Assembly (NCBI GenBank): GCA_047608145.1
Contig: JASGDC010000012.1
Location: 1 to 32,336, forward strand
Source of the DNA: JASGDC01 sp047608145
GTDB lineage: Bacteria; Actinomycetota; Actinomycetes; Actinomycetales; Micrococcaceae
DNA: 32,336 nt
Direction of reading: 5' to 3'
A model generated the notes under the pieces. The model had not been told where the DNA came from, did no database searches, and saw nothing but the letters and a program-made list of their open reading frames with translations. A program made the position numbers and the translations under genes. Shown in pieces: positions 1 to 7,510 of the stretch. Position 1 is the first letter of the stretch; every line of letters starts with the position of its first letter.

Positions 1-198
1 ACAAACAAATCCTTGCTAAAACTAACAAAAAACCTAACAACCATTAAAAACAAGAAAGCAACAGCCTTAACCAAGCCAAAACAAAACCAACAAAAACCAA
101 AACCAGTAAAGAAAAAACAAGAACAAACAGGACCGAAAAACCTAAACAACACCATCGAAATCACCAAAACAAAACCAACAACACAACATGACCTATAA
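1..198 (+). CDS. 3' end of an unidentified protein, Lys/Pro/Gln/Thr-rich tail (partial)
   Basis: The frame is open from base 1 to the TAA at 196-198 (65 codons), while the other two + frames hit stops within about 50 bases, so this is probably the C-terminal end of a gene that begins outside the window. The visible part is a hydrophilic low-complexity tail made of Lys, Thr, Pro, Gln and Asn, with motifs such as KPKQNQQKPKPVKKK. The coding strand is almost free of G. No domain can be recognised. Such basic tails often follow membrane or surface domains, and the PerM-like protein in this window also ends in a Lys/Pro tail, but any function is a guess. A TTG at 13 could serve as an internal start, without a ribosome-binding site. 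Confidence 0.45.
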   Translation, partial: TNKSLLKLTKNLTTIKNKKATALTKPKQNQQKPKPVKKKQEQTGPKNLNNTIEITKTKPTTQHDL

Positions 199-242
199 GC
201 CAAAATAACTAACACTCTGAGGGTGTTAATGCCCTAAAATAG

Positions 243-279
243 CAATAATCCCCTAGCAATTTAAACTAGGGGATTATTG
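243..279. terminator. bidirectional rho-independent terminator between the left-edge gene and icd
   Basis: A perfect 14-bp inverted repeat (CAATAATCCCCTAG at 243-256, its complement at 266-279) encloses a 9-base loop. It lies between two converging genes, the + strand tail ending at 198 and icd ending at 313. The AT-rich outer stem gives a T-rich exit on both strands, so it probably ends transcription from both sides. Confidence 0.75.
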
Positions 280-312
280 TAAATACAGCTTTAAGGCTAC
301 ATTATTTAAATA

Positions 313-1533
313 TTAGTCATTTAGACGTTCTTGTAGGTTTTCATCAAGAGCAGCTAAGAATTCTTCAGTAGTTAACCATTTCTGTTCTTTACCAACTAGC
401 AATGCTAGGTCCTTAGTCATTTTTCCTGACTCTACAGTCTTAATGATTACATCTTCAAGAGTCTCAGCAAACTCTACTACCTCTGGAGTGTTATCCATAC
501 GACCACGGTAAGCTAAACCACGAGTCCATGCGTAAATAGATGCAATTGGGTTAGTAGAAGTAGGGTTACCCTTTTGGTGTTCTCGATAGTGACGAGTCAC
601 AGTACCATGAGCAGCTTCTGACTCTACTACTTTTCCATCTGGTGTAGAAAGTACAGAAGTCATTAGACCTAGAGAGCCAAAGCCTTGAGCTACGATGTCA
701 GACTGTACGTCGCCATCATAGTTCTTACAGGCCCAAACATAGCCACCTTCCCACTTAAGTGCAGAAGCAACCATATCGTCAATTAGGCGGTGTTCATAAG
801 TCAGACCCTCTTTTTTGAAGTCTTCCTTGAATTCTTTATCAAATACTTCTTGGAAGATGTCCTTAAAACGACCATCATAAGCTTTCAAAATTGTGTTCTT
901 AGTCGATAAGTACACTGGGTACTTACGAGATAGACCGTAGTTAAATGAAGCACGAGCAAAGTCACGAATTGAGTCATCAAGGTTATACATACCCATTGCA
1001 ACCCCTGCACTTGGCGCATCAAATACCTCGAACTTCATTGGCTCAGAACCGTCTTCTGGCTCAAAAGACATAGTAACTTTACCAGGACCATCAAACTTGA
1101 AGTCTGTAGCTTTATACTGGTCACCAAACGCATGACGACCTACTACGATCGGCTTATTCCAACCTGGAACTAGACGTGGAATATTGCTGATAATAATTGG
1201 CTCACGGAAAATTACACCACCAAGAATGTTACGGATAGTTCCATTTGGTGAACGCCACATTTTCTTTAGTCCGAATTCTTCCACACGAGCTTCGTCAGGA
1301 GTAATAGTCGCACACTTAACACCAACACCATATTTCTTAATTGCGTTAGCAGCATCAACTGTTACTTGATCTTCAGTATTATCGCGTTCTTCAATACCCA
1401 GATCGTAATATTTTAAATCAATATCCAAGTATGGGTGAATTAAACGCTCTTTAATGAAAGACCAGATAATACGAGTCATCTCATCGCCATCAAGCTCAAC
1501 GATTGGATTCTTTACCTTAATTTTTTCAGTCAT
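313..1533 (-). CDS. icd: NADP-dependent isocitrate dehydrogenase, type II (eukaryote-like homodimer)
   Basis: Converts isocitrate to 2-oxoglutarate and CO2 with reduction of NADP+ in the cytoplasm, supplying 2-oxoglutarate for glutamate synthesis and NADPH. The 406-residue length, the start KVKNPIVELDGDEMTRIIW, the block KKMWRSPNGTIRNILGGVIF with the substrate-binding Ser and Asn, the GRHAFGDQYKATDF segment and the block HGTVTRHYREHQKG...NPIASI are those of the eukaryote-type IDH subfamily, not the E. coli type. The ATG has a good ribosome-binding site (AGAGGAGAAA about 9 bases upstream). The gene follows two membrane protein genes on the same strand and ends at the terminator at 243-279. Identification is firm. 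Confidence 0.95.
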   Translation of the reverse strand: MTEKIKVKNPIVELDGDEMTRIIWSFIKERLIHPYLDIDLKYYDLGIEERDNTEDQVTVDAANAIKKYGVGVKCATITPDEARVEEFGLKKMWRSPNGTIRNILGGVIFREPIIISNIPRLVPGWNKPIVVGRHAFGDQYKATDFKFDGPGKVTMSFEPEDGSEPMKFEVFDAPSAGVAMGMYNLDDSIRDFARASFNYGLSRKYPVYLSTKNTILKAYDGRFKDIFQEVFDKEFKEDFKKEGLTYEHRLIDDMVASALKWEGGYVWACKNYDGDVQSDIVAQGFGSLGLMTSVLSTPDGKVVESEAAHGTVTRHYREHQKGNPTSTNPIASIYAWTRGLAYRGRMDNTPEVVEFAETLEDVIIKTVESGKMTKDLALLVGKEQKWLTTEEFLAALDENLQERLND

Positions 1534-1585
1534 CTATTCTTTCTCCTCTATGAGACTTATAACTCTTATAATCATACTTGAAATA

Positions 1586-1921
1586 CTACGATGGCGCGAT
1601 AATAGACAGCACTGCTATACCAAACATTAAAAATAGTAAAAATAATACATCAAAGCTTCTAGTTCTTGCAGCATACGCACTACCTTGTGGCGTTTTAGCC
1701 AATCGGACCATTATCACAAAAGCAAGTAATAAAGCTATGCAAAATCCACCAGTACGAAAACCAATCAACCACGAAAGTAATAAAGAAATAATCATTAGAA
1801 TTATTGCAATAACTTGCAAAGTTCTAATACGCATCGGCAATCTATAAAAACCTTCTGTATTTAGTCTTTGAAACTTAGCTTTAAAAGCATCCAACTTTAT
1901 ATCCATTTTATATCCATCCAC
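1586..1921 (-). CDS. small integral membrane protein, probably DUF3017-like
   Basis: A 111-residue protein with a short basic N-terminal part and about three hydrophobic segments: roughly residues 34-55 (TLQVIAIILMIISLLLSWLI), 57-72 and 93-110. The cytoplasmic loop between the second and third segments carries VRLAKTPQGSAYAARTRSFD. Function is unknown. Size, topology and position between a PerM/DUF6350-like gene and a TCA-cycle dehydrogenase resemble the actinobacterial DUF3017 family, which often lies near purH/folD and mdh; that assignment rests on context and overall look. It starts 6 bases after the upstream stop, so the two are probably co-transcribed. An alternative ATG lies at 1906 (MDIKLDAF), which would shorten the protein by five residues. 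Confidence 0.7.
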   Translation of the reverse strand: MDGYKMDIKLDAFKAKFQRLNTEGFYRLPMRIRTLQVIAIILMIISLLLSWLIGFRTGGFCIALLLAFVIMVRLAKTPQGSAYAARTRSFDVLFLLFLMFGIAVLSIIAPS

Positions 1922-1927
1922 AACAAA

Positions 1928-3454
1928 CTACTTATGTTTCTTGATCTTAACTTTACCCTGGGTTAGCTTAGTAACTGGAGTTTTATTCATAGCTGGAGGT
2001 GGAATTTTGGGGTTTGGCGGAGCTTTAACTGGTTTTGGTGGGATATTTTTGGAGTTGCTGAAGGCGTTAGGAATACCTTGCTTTTCAAGCCGTGCTGTTT
2101 TTGTTTCACTCTTAAGCTTTGTTAATTTTGGCTGTGCTTTAAATTTTGCAAAACGTTGTGTTAAAGACATAGCTGGTTTTTTATTAACCGCTGATACTTC
2201 CATTTTGTTTGGATTATTATAGTTCTTAATATAATTTAAAACCCAAGGTGCTGCTAAATGCCCAATAAACTCACCTATACCTAATAGCAAGCCTAAGCGT
2301 AACCCCATAGAACCAGCATGAACACCTACATACTTTAAATTTCCCGGCCCCATTGCACCAGTACTAAGCCAGGCAAAAAAAGCAATTAAAAGCCCTGAAA
2401 TAACTCCTACACAAAGTGCAGAAGCTAATGCAGAAACTGTATTACGAGCCCAAGGGTTATCAATCTGGTGCCCTAATTCTTTATCAACTTCTAGAGGAAT
2501 ATTACGCCAGAACCAAACACCTGCTACGATACCAGCAAGTATCACCAAAAATATTAGGATTGTACTCCAGGCTCCAAGCTGTCCGGGAACACTGGCAGTT
2601 AATGGTACTAGTGGCATTGGACCATCTTGAACATGCATCGGAGTCACTTGATGGTTTTCACCTATTGAAAACCCAGTGTGAGCTAGCCAAGATAATGACC
2701 AAATAATAAAGTTTGGTAGATAGAATAGCTGGGCAAAAAACATTGCAATGATACCAAGCATGCCCAGTTCAGCTTCTTCATAAACTACTGTTGCTTGTGA
2801 CCAGTCAAAGATGATATTAATACCTAAAAGTAAAGCACTAATAGCTATTGCACTGAGTAAGGCTACAGTAACGCCGCCCATCACAGCATTTAAATATCTT
2901 CGTGATAATGGCAATTGCTTCTTTACTTTTGCACCTACTAAATTTTCAAAACTTCCAGCAGCTACATAAGAACCAGCAATTAAGGGCACTAACATCACTA
3001 ACACTGGGAAAGTCATAGCTTCACCAATCTGGAATTTAATTCCATTGCGACCAGCTAAGAAATAAAAAATTAATGCAAATATGAAATAGCTAATAACACT
3101 GGCAATCCAAGTTACAAAAATCTTTCCTTTTGGCGAAGCTGCCATTAAACGTTTACCTGAGTTGTAGGCCAACCATGCTGGAATTAGCATCAATCCTAAA
3201 GGCATTAAACTATAAGTGAAATTAGTAAAGATTAACGGTGAACCATTACCTAATAACCAAAATGCTGCACTGAATGACAAAGGTGGTATCGCAGAAAAAT
3301 CACCAATATCTGTAATACTTTTCATATCACTGACAGCAAAGCCAATTAGTATCGGGATTGCTAAGAGTACATAAAAAATAAAAGCATTTTGCAACATCTC
3401 AATTACCGCTTGTACTGATAGCGGCATTTCGACTTTACGCTTAAAAAATTTCAC
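1928..3454 (-). CDS. polytopic membrane protein, PerM / DUF6350-like
   Basis: A 508-residue protein with about ten hydrophobic segments between residues 12 and 415, followed by a roughly 90-residue hydrophilic tail rich in Lys and Pro (for example IPPKPVKAPPNPKIPPP). The early segment with SFSAAFWLLGNGSPLIF and the architecture fit the actinobacterial DUF6350 family, whose mycobacterial member PerM (next to purN-purH) is linked to cell division and envelope maintenance. Assignment is by topology, tail and neighbourhood. It starts with GTG, preceded by GGAGAG at a short spacing of about 4 bases. An ATG at residue 10 (MPLSVQ) is an alternative. The purN and purH genes that often sit beside it in other actinobacteria are absent here. 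Confidence 0.75.
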   Translation of the reverse strand: MKFFKRKVEMPLSVQAVIEMLQNAFIFYVLLAIPILIGFAVSDMKSITDIGDFSAIPPLSFSAAFWLLGNGSPLIFTNFTYSLMPLGLMLIPAWLAYNSGKRLMAASPKGKIFVTWIASVISYFIFALIFYFLAGRNGIKFQIGEAMTFPVLVMLVPLIAGSYVAAGSFENLVGAKVKKQLPLSRRYLNAVMGGVTVALLSAIAISALLLGINIIFDWSQATVVYEEAELGMLGIIAMFFAQLFYLPNFIIWSLSWLAHTGFSIGENHQVTPMHVQDGPMPLVPLTASVPGQLGAWSTILIFLVILAGIVAGVWFWRNIPLEVDKELGHQIDNPWARNTVSALASALCVGVISGLLIAFFAWLSTGAMGPGNLKYVGVHAGSMGLRLGLLLGIGEFIGHLAAPWVLNYIKNYNNPNKMEVSAVNKKPAMSLTQRFAKFKAQPKLTKLKSETKTARLEKQGIPNAFSNSKNIPPKPVKAPPNPKIPPPAMNKTPVTKLTQGKVKIKKHK

Positions 3455-3492
3455 AACTCTCCAAAAAAATATTACCTAGCTATTTTACACCT

Positions 3493-3838
3493 TTATTTCT
3501 TGAATAGGGTCTTCGCTGAGAGAACTTTGCTGTATTCTAAGCTACCTTTGCGGAACGCTAATGTAGCTATCCGTAACATAATTAAACCAAATACTGAAGT
3601 TAATAAAATTTCAGTAACTCGATTTTCCTTCTCTTCAGTAAAGGAGTTAATAATCTGACTACCAAACATACCAACATATATATAGAGTAATACTACAAAG
3701 AATGCTGGCACAATAGCTCTACTACTACCTAAGAGCCCAAATATTTCACCAGGTTTTACATTAAAAGATAGGTCTTTGATGACTATTTTGTCATCAAAGA
3801 CCTATCTTGAAGTTTTCTACATCTACGATGTTAGACAT
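3493..3838 (-). pseudogene. collapsed NatA/NatB-type ABC transporter (ATPase start fused to permease end)
   Basis: Three remnants lie in order. First, an ATG at 3838 with AGGA upstream opens MSNIVDVENFKIGL and then hits two stops. Second, in the next frame from about 3801, VFDDKIVIKDLSFNVKPGE then IFGLLG is the start of an ABC ATPase up to the first half of the Walker A motif. Third, this frame runs straight into IVPAFFVVLLYIYVGMFGSQ then IINSFTEEKENRVTEILL, typical of ABC-2 type permeases (the EEK..RV.E.L block), and into the permease C-terminus KVLSAKTLFKK. The P-loop lysine, the rest of the ATPase and most permease membrane segments are missing, so large deletions joined the pieces. It follows glmS by about 20 bases. 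A short product from GTG at 3711 (72 residues) is possible but unlikely to work. Confidence 0.8.
3765..3808 (-). terminator. perfect 19-bp palindrome, possible terminator of glmS
   Basis: On the - strand AAGATAGGTCTTTGATGAC (3808-3790) is followed by a 6-base loop and its exact complement (3783-3765), then by TTTTAATG. It lies about 50 bases past the glmS stop, inside the ABC transporter remnant. The second arm is the native coding sequence for V-I-K-D-L-S, so the first arm looks like an inverted copy of it. A 19-bp stem followed by a short U run would plausibly end glmS transcription. Confidence 0.6.
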
Positions 3839-3857
3839 ATAAGTCCTAAATTCGTAA

Positions 3858-5732
3858 TTATTCTACAGTTACACTCTTTGCCAAGTTACGTGGCTGATCT
3901 ACGTCATAACCTTTAGTCGTAGCTAATTCGCAAGCAAAAATCTGCAGTGGCACTGTAGTTAGCAATGGCATTAGCAGTGTAGATGCTTGAGGCACTCTAA
4001 TAATTACATCTGCATGATCTTTCACACTGTCATCGCCTTCTTCAGCAATAACTATAGTATGCGCACCACGTGCGCGAATTTCTTGAATGTTAGATACAAC
4101 CTTGGCATGCAATGGATCGCGACCACGAGGAGAAGGTACAATCACAAATACATTTTGACCTTCTTCAATCAAAGCAATCGGCCCGTGCTTTAACTCACCA
4201 GCAGCAAAACCCTCTGCGTGGATGTATGCAATTTCTTTAAGTTTAAGAGCACCTTCGAGTGCAACTGGAAAACCAACATGGCGACCAAGGAACAATACTG
4301 ATTCAGTGTCTTGGAGCTCTTTCGCCAAGTCACTAATATTGTCCCACTTATCAAGAATTTGCTGAATGTTTTCTGCAGTTTCTTCAATCTCATCAAGAAT
4401 CTGAGAAATTTCATCACGGAATTTATTACCACGGATTTGAGCTAGGTAAAGACCTAGTAGATAAGCTGCGGTAATCTGTGCAGTAAATGCCTTAGTAGAA
4501 GCTACAGCAATTTCTGGGCCAGCGTGTGTGTAAAGTACTGCATCTGCTTCACGAGGAATAGTAGCACCTACTGTGTTACAAATAGCTAGTACTTTTGCAC
4601 CTTGTTCCTGTGCGTGACGCATTGCCATAATAGTATCCATAGTTTCACCAGATTGCGAGACAGCTACTACTAAAGTCTTATCATCGACAATTGGGTCACG
4701 GTAACGGAACTCGTGTGCCAGTTCAACTTCCACTGGGATACGACACCAATGCTCAATAGCATAACGAGCTACCTGACCAGCATATGCCGCTGTACCACAA
4801 GCAATTACAATAATTTTGTTGATAGAACGCAACACGGTTTCATCTACGTGTAACTCATCAAGAGCTAAATCACCCTTACGACCAATACGACCTTTAACAG
4901 TCTGTGAAACAGCCATTGGCTGCTCGTTAATTTCTTTAGCCATGAAAGACTCATAACCATCTTTTTGGGCACTAGCAGTGTCCCAATCGATAGTATATTC
5001 TTTACCTTCAGCTTCGTTACCATCATAATCAGTAATCTCTACAGATTCTGGTGTAATAGTCACAATTTGCTTTTGTTCAAGCTCTACAGCCTGACGAGTG
5101 TATTCAATGAATGCTGAAACGTCAGAACCCAAGAAGTTTTCATTTTCACCAAGCCCCAAAACCAATGGCGAATTTTCACGGCTCGCAACAACAGTATCTG
5201 GCTGGTCTTCATGGATCGCCAATAATGTGAAAGCACCTTCAAAACGCTTGCTAGCTTCGCGCATTGCCTTGGTAAGGTCTTTTTCTTGGTCATACATTTT
5301 TGCAATGTACCAAGCTGCAACTTCGGTGTCAGTCTCTGATTTAAATTTAACACCGTCACCAATAAGCTCTTGCTTAATTTCCTCGTAATTCTCAATAATT
5401 CCATTATGGATTACTGCTAATTTTCCATCCGCAACCACATGTGGATGTGCATTAACGTCAGTAGGGGCACCGTGAGTGGCCCAACGAGTATGACCAATAC
5501 CAGTAACACCTTTGTTAATCGGATTTTCTTTAATCTCTGCTTCTAAGTTTTTAAGCTTTCCAGCTTTTTTCCTTGATTCAATGCCGTTCTCAGTGATAAC
5601 TGTAACACCAGCAGAATCATAACCACGATATTCTAGGCGTCGTAGTCCTTCTATGAGAACATTTAAAGCAGGATTGTTTGCAGAGTTTGCACTTCCAGCC
5701 GAATTGCCTACATAACCAACGATTCCACACAT
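3858..5732 (-). CDS. glmS: glutamine-fructose-6-phosphate aminotransferase (isomerizing)
   Basis: Makes glucosamine-6-phosphate from fructose-6-phosphate and glutamine, the first step to UDP-GlcNAc for peptidoglycan. At 624 residues it is of normal length. The N-terminal glutaminase domain starts MCGIVGYVG with the nucleophile Cys2, and contains GHTRWATHG and HNGIIENY. Two SIS sugar-isomerase domains follow: the first with IACGTAAYAG and VAVSQSGETMDT, the second with FLGRHVGFPVALEGALKLKE. The C-terminus YDVDQPRNLAKSVTVE carries the conserved end of the family. The ATG has AAGAGG about 10 bases upstream. It is divergent from coaA with 41 bases between the start codons. No glmS ribozyme-like leader fits in that space. 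Confidence 0.98.
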   Translation of the reverse strand: MCGIVGYVGNSAGSANSANNPALNVLIEGLRRLEYRGYDSAGVTVITENGIESRKKAGKLKNLEAEIKENPINKGVTGIGHTRWATHGAPTDVNAHPHVVADGKLAVIHNGIIENYEEIKQELIGDGVKFKSETDTEVAAWYIAKMYDQEKDLTKAMREASKRFEGAFTLLAIHEDQPDTVVASRENSPLVLGLGENENFLGSDVSAFIEYTRQAVELEQKQIVTITPESVEITDYDGNEAEGKEYTIDWDTASAQKDGYESFMAKEINEQPMAVSQTVKGRIGRKGDLALDELHVDETVLRSINKIIVIACGTAAYAGQVARYAIEHWCRIPVEVELAHEFRYRDPIVDDKTLVVAVSQSGETMDTIMAMRHAQEQGAKVLAICNTVGATIPREADAVLYTHAGPEIAVASTKAFTAQITAAYLLGLYLAQIRGNKFRDEISQILDEIEETAENIQQILDKWDNISDLAKELQDTESVLFLGRHVGFPVALEGALKLKEIAYIHAEGFAAGELKHGPIALIEEGQNVFVIVPSPRGRDPLHAKVVSNIQEIRARGAHTIVIAEEGDDSVKDHADVIIRVPQASTLLMPLLTTVPLQIFACELATTKGYDVDQPRNLAKSVTVE

Positions 5733-5773
5733 AAACGATAAACCTCTTTAAAAATAGGGAAGACTTTGATATT

Positions 5774-6745
5774 ATGAACTTTAACATTAATGGTAGCAGA
5801 AAATATAGTTTTGCCGTATCTCCATTCGTATCTTTCGAACGAGAAGATTGGGCGAAACAAGCACCAGAAATTGAAGTTAAACTTAGCCAAAAAGATATTG
5901 AAGAAATTCGTGGTATCGGTGATCCGCTAAATCTCAGAGAAGTTGAAGAAATTTATCTACCACTATGTAGGCTGATAAACATGTATGTGGATTCTAAGAC
6001 TCTACTTTATAAACAAACTGCAGAATTCTTAGGAGATACCAGTGAAAAAACTCCCTTTATTATCGGCCTAGGTGGCTCGGTAGCAGCTGGAAAATCTACT
6101 ACAGCACGATTGCTTCGAGAACTACTCTCCCGTTGGACAAACAACTCTGATGTCCAATTAGTCACTACCGATGGGTTCCTATACCCTAACGCCGTTCTTG
6201 AAGAAAAAGGTCTAATGGAACGTAAAGGTTTCCCCGAATCTTATGACCAACGAAAACTCCTTGAATTTATCTCAGAAGTTAAAGGGGGAGCTGAGAGTGT
6301 AACGGCACCTTGGTATTCACATGTAACCTACGACATTGTGCCTGATAAGGAAGTGGTAGTTTCATCTCCAGATATTTTGATTGTAGAAGGGCTTAACGTA
6401 CTATCACCACCTCCAACTAACAAGGAACATAATCCCCAAGTAGCAGTAAGTGATTTCTTTGACTTTAAGCTATATGTGCACGCAGAATTAGAATATTTGG
6501 AACAATGGTATCTAGAACGCTTCATGAAACTTCGCGACTCGGCATTCACTGATCCTGAAAGTTATTTCCGACAGATTACTCAAATTAATAAGACGGAAGC
6601 TAAAGAACTTGCTATCCAAGTTTGGCGCAGTATTAATAAGCCAAACTTACTTGAAAATGTATTACCAACCAGAGGTAGAGCACACCTAATTTTGAATAAA
6701 GGTGCAGATCATTTGGTAGATTCTATACAACTGCGCAAGCGTTAA
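5774..6745 (+). CDS. coaA: type I pantothenate kinase
   Basis: Phosphorylates pantothenate with ATP, the first and usually rate-controlling step of coenzyme A synthesis. The 323-residue length matches the bacterial type I (CoaA) family. The sequence shows the family N-terminal block (SPFVSFEREDWA), the P-loop GSVAAGKS at residues 101-108, TTDGFLYPN, the lid region KGFPESYDQRKLL, and DILIVEGLNVL. The start is supported by AGGGAAG about 11 bases upstream. The gene diverges from glmS and precedes a rhomboid gene after 117 bases with no obvious terminator. Feedback inhibition by CoA is known for the family but cannot be judged here. Confidence 0.97.
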   Translation: MNFNINGSRKYSFAVSPFVSFEREDWAKQAPEIEVKLSQKDIEEIRGIGDPLNLREVEEIYLPLCRLINMYVDSKTLLYKQTAEFLGDTSEKTPFIIGLGGSVAAGKSTTARLLRELLSRWTNNSDVQLVTTDGFLYPNAVLEEKGLMERKGFPESYDQRKLLEFISEVKGGAESVTAPWYSHVTYDIVPDKEVVVSSPDILIVEGLNVLSPPPTNKEHNPQVAVSDFFDFKLYVHAELEYLEQWYLERFMKLRDSAFTDPESYFRQITQINKTEAKELAIQVWRSINKPNLLENVLPTRGRAHLILNKGADHLVDSIQLRKR

Positions 6746-6862
6746 TTCAAAGAATTTAACAAAAATTTTAGGGATATTCCCAGCAATTTTGTAGGTTTAA
6801 GGTTCACAATTTATGTATCAAGGATTTATTTTCTCCCTAACTACACGGAAAGAGTATCATTT

Positions 6863-7510
6863 ATGAGCACTAAGCATGGAACTGAGCTTAAAACTTGGGA
6901 AAAGTTTGGGCGTTTTACCTTACCTGTTGGGATGGTAGCAGTGATGTGGGTAATCCAGATTATTAATATGACTGGCTGGCTTAATAAGATGCTGGGCTTA
7001 CGCGCACGTAAAGTTTCAAGTTTATTTGATATCTTTACTTTTCCGTTTGTACATGCTAATTTCGCACATATTATTGGAAATTCTATTCCGCTCTTGATAC
7101 TTGGATGTGTAATCGCCTTAGGTGGCTCAAAAATTTATGCACAAGTAACTGTACTAATCATAACGATTTCAGGCTCTATGCTGTGGATTGTAGGACCACC
7201 TTATACCATTACCATAGGAGCCTCTGGACTAGTATTTGGCTATATCACTTACCTTGTTGGTAGAGCATATTTCTTTAAATCTGGATTCTTAAAGTTCGGC
7301 TATATGGCTATTGCTATTATCGTTACCATTTTCTATGGCTTCGTATTAATTGGTGGTATTACCCCAATGGTTAGAAGTGGTATCTCTTGGCAAGCTCACT
7401 TATGTGGTGCAATAGCCGGGATACTAGCTGCGAAGATTCTAAGTACTGGAAGATTTTCTAACGAACATAAGCGTGCACTTGAGCGTGAATCCGAACTACG
7501 CTGGACTTAA
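6863..7510 (+). CDS. rhomboid family intramembrane serine protease
   Basis: A 215-residue membrane protein that should cleave substrate helices within the membrane. Visible are about six hydrophobic segments, FPFVHANFAHIIGN near residues 60-73 with the family His and Asn, the catalytic motif GASG at 119-122 (nucleophile Ser121) and the partner His179 in WQAHLCGAIAGILAA. Both residues of the Ser-His dyad are present, so it is likely active; the substrate is unknown. The start has GGAAAGAG about 9 bases upstream. Its stop codon overlaps the glmM stop on the other strand (TTAA at 7507-7510), so the two genes converge with no room for a terminator. Confidence 0.93.
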   Translation: MSTKHGTELKTWEKFGRFTLPVGMVAVMWVIQIINMTGWLNKMLGLRARKVSSLFDIFTFPFVHANFAHIIGNSIPLLILGCVIALGGSKIYAQVTVLIITISGSMLWIVGPPYTITIGASGLVFGYITYLVGRAYFFKSGFLKFGYMAIAIIVTIFYGFVLIGGITPMVRSGISWQAHLCGAIAGILAAKILSTGRFSNEHKRALERESELRWT

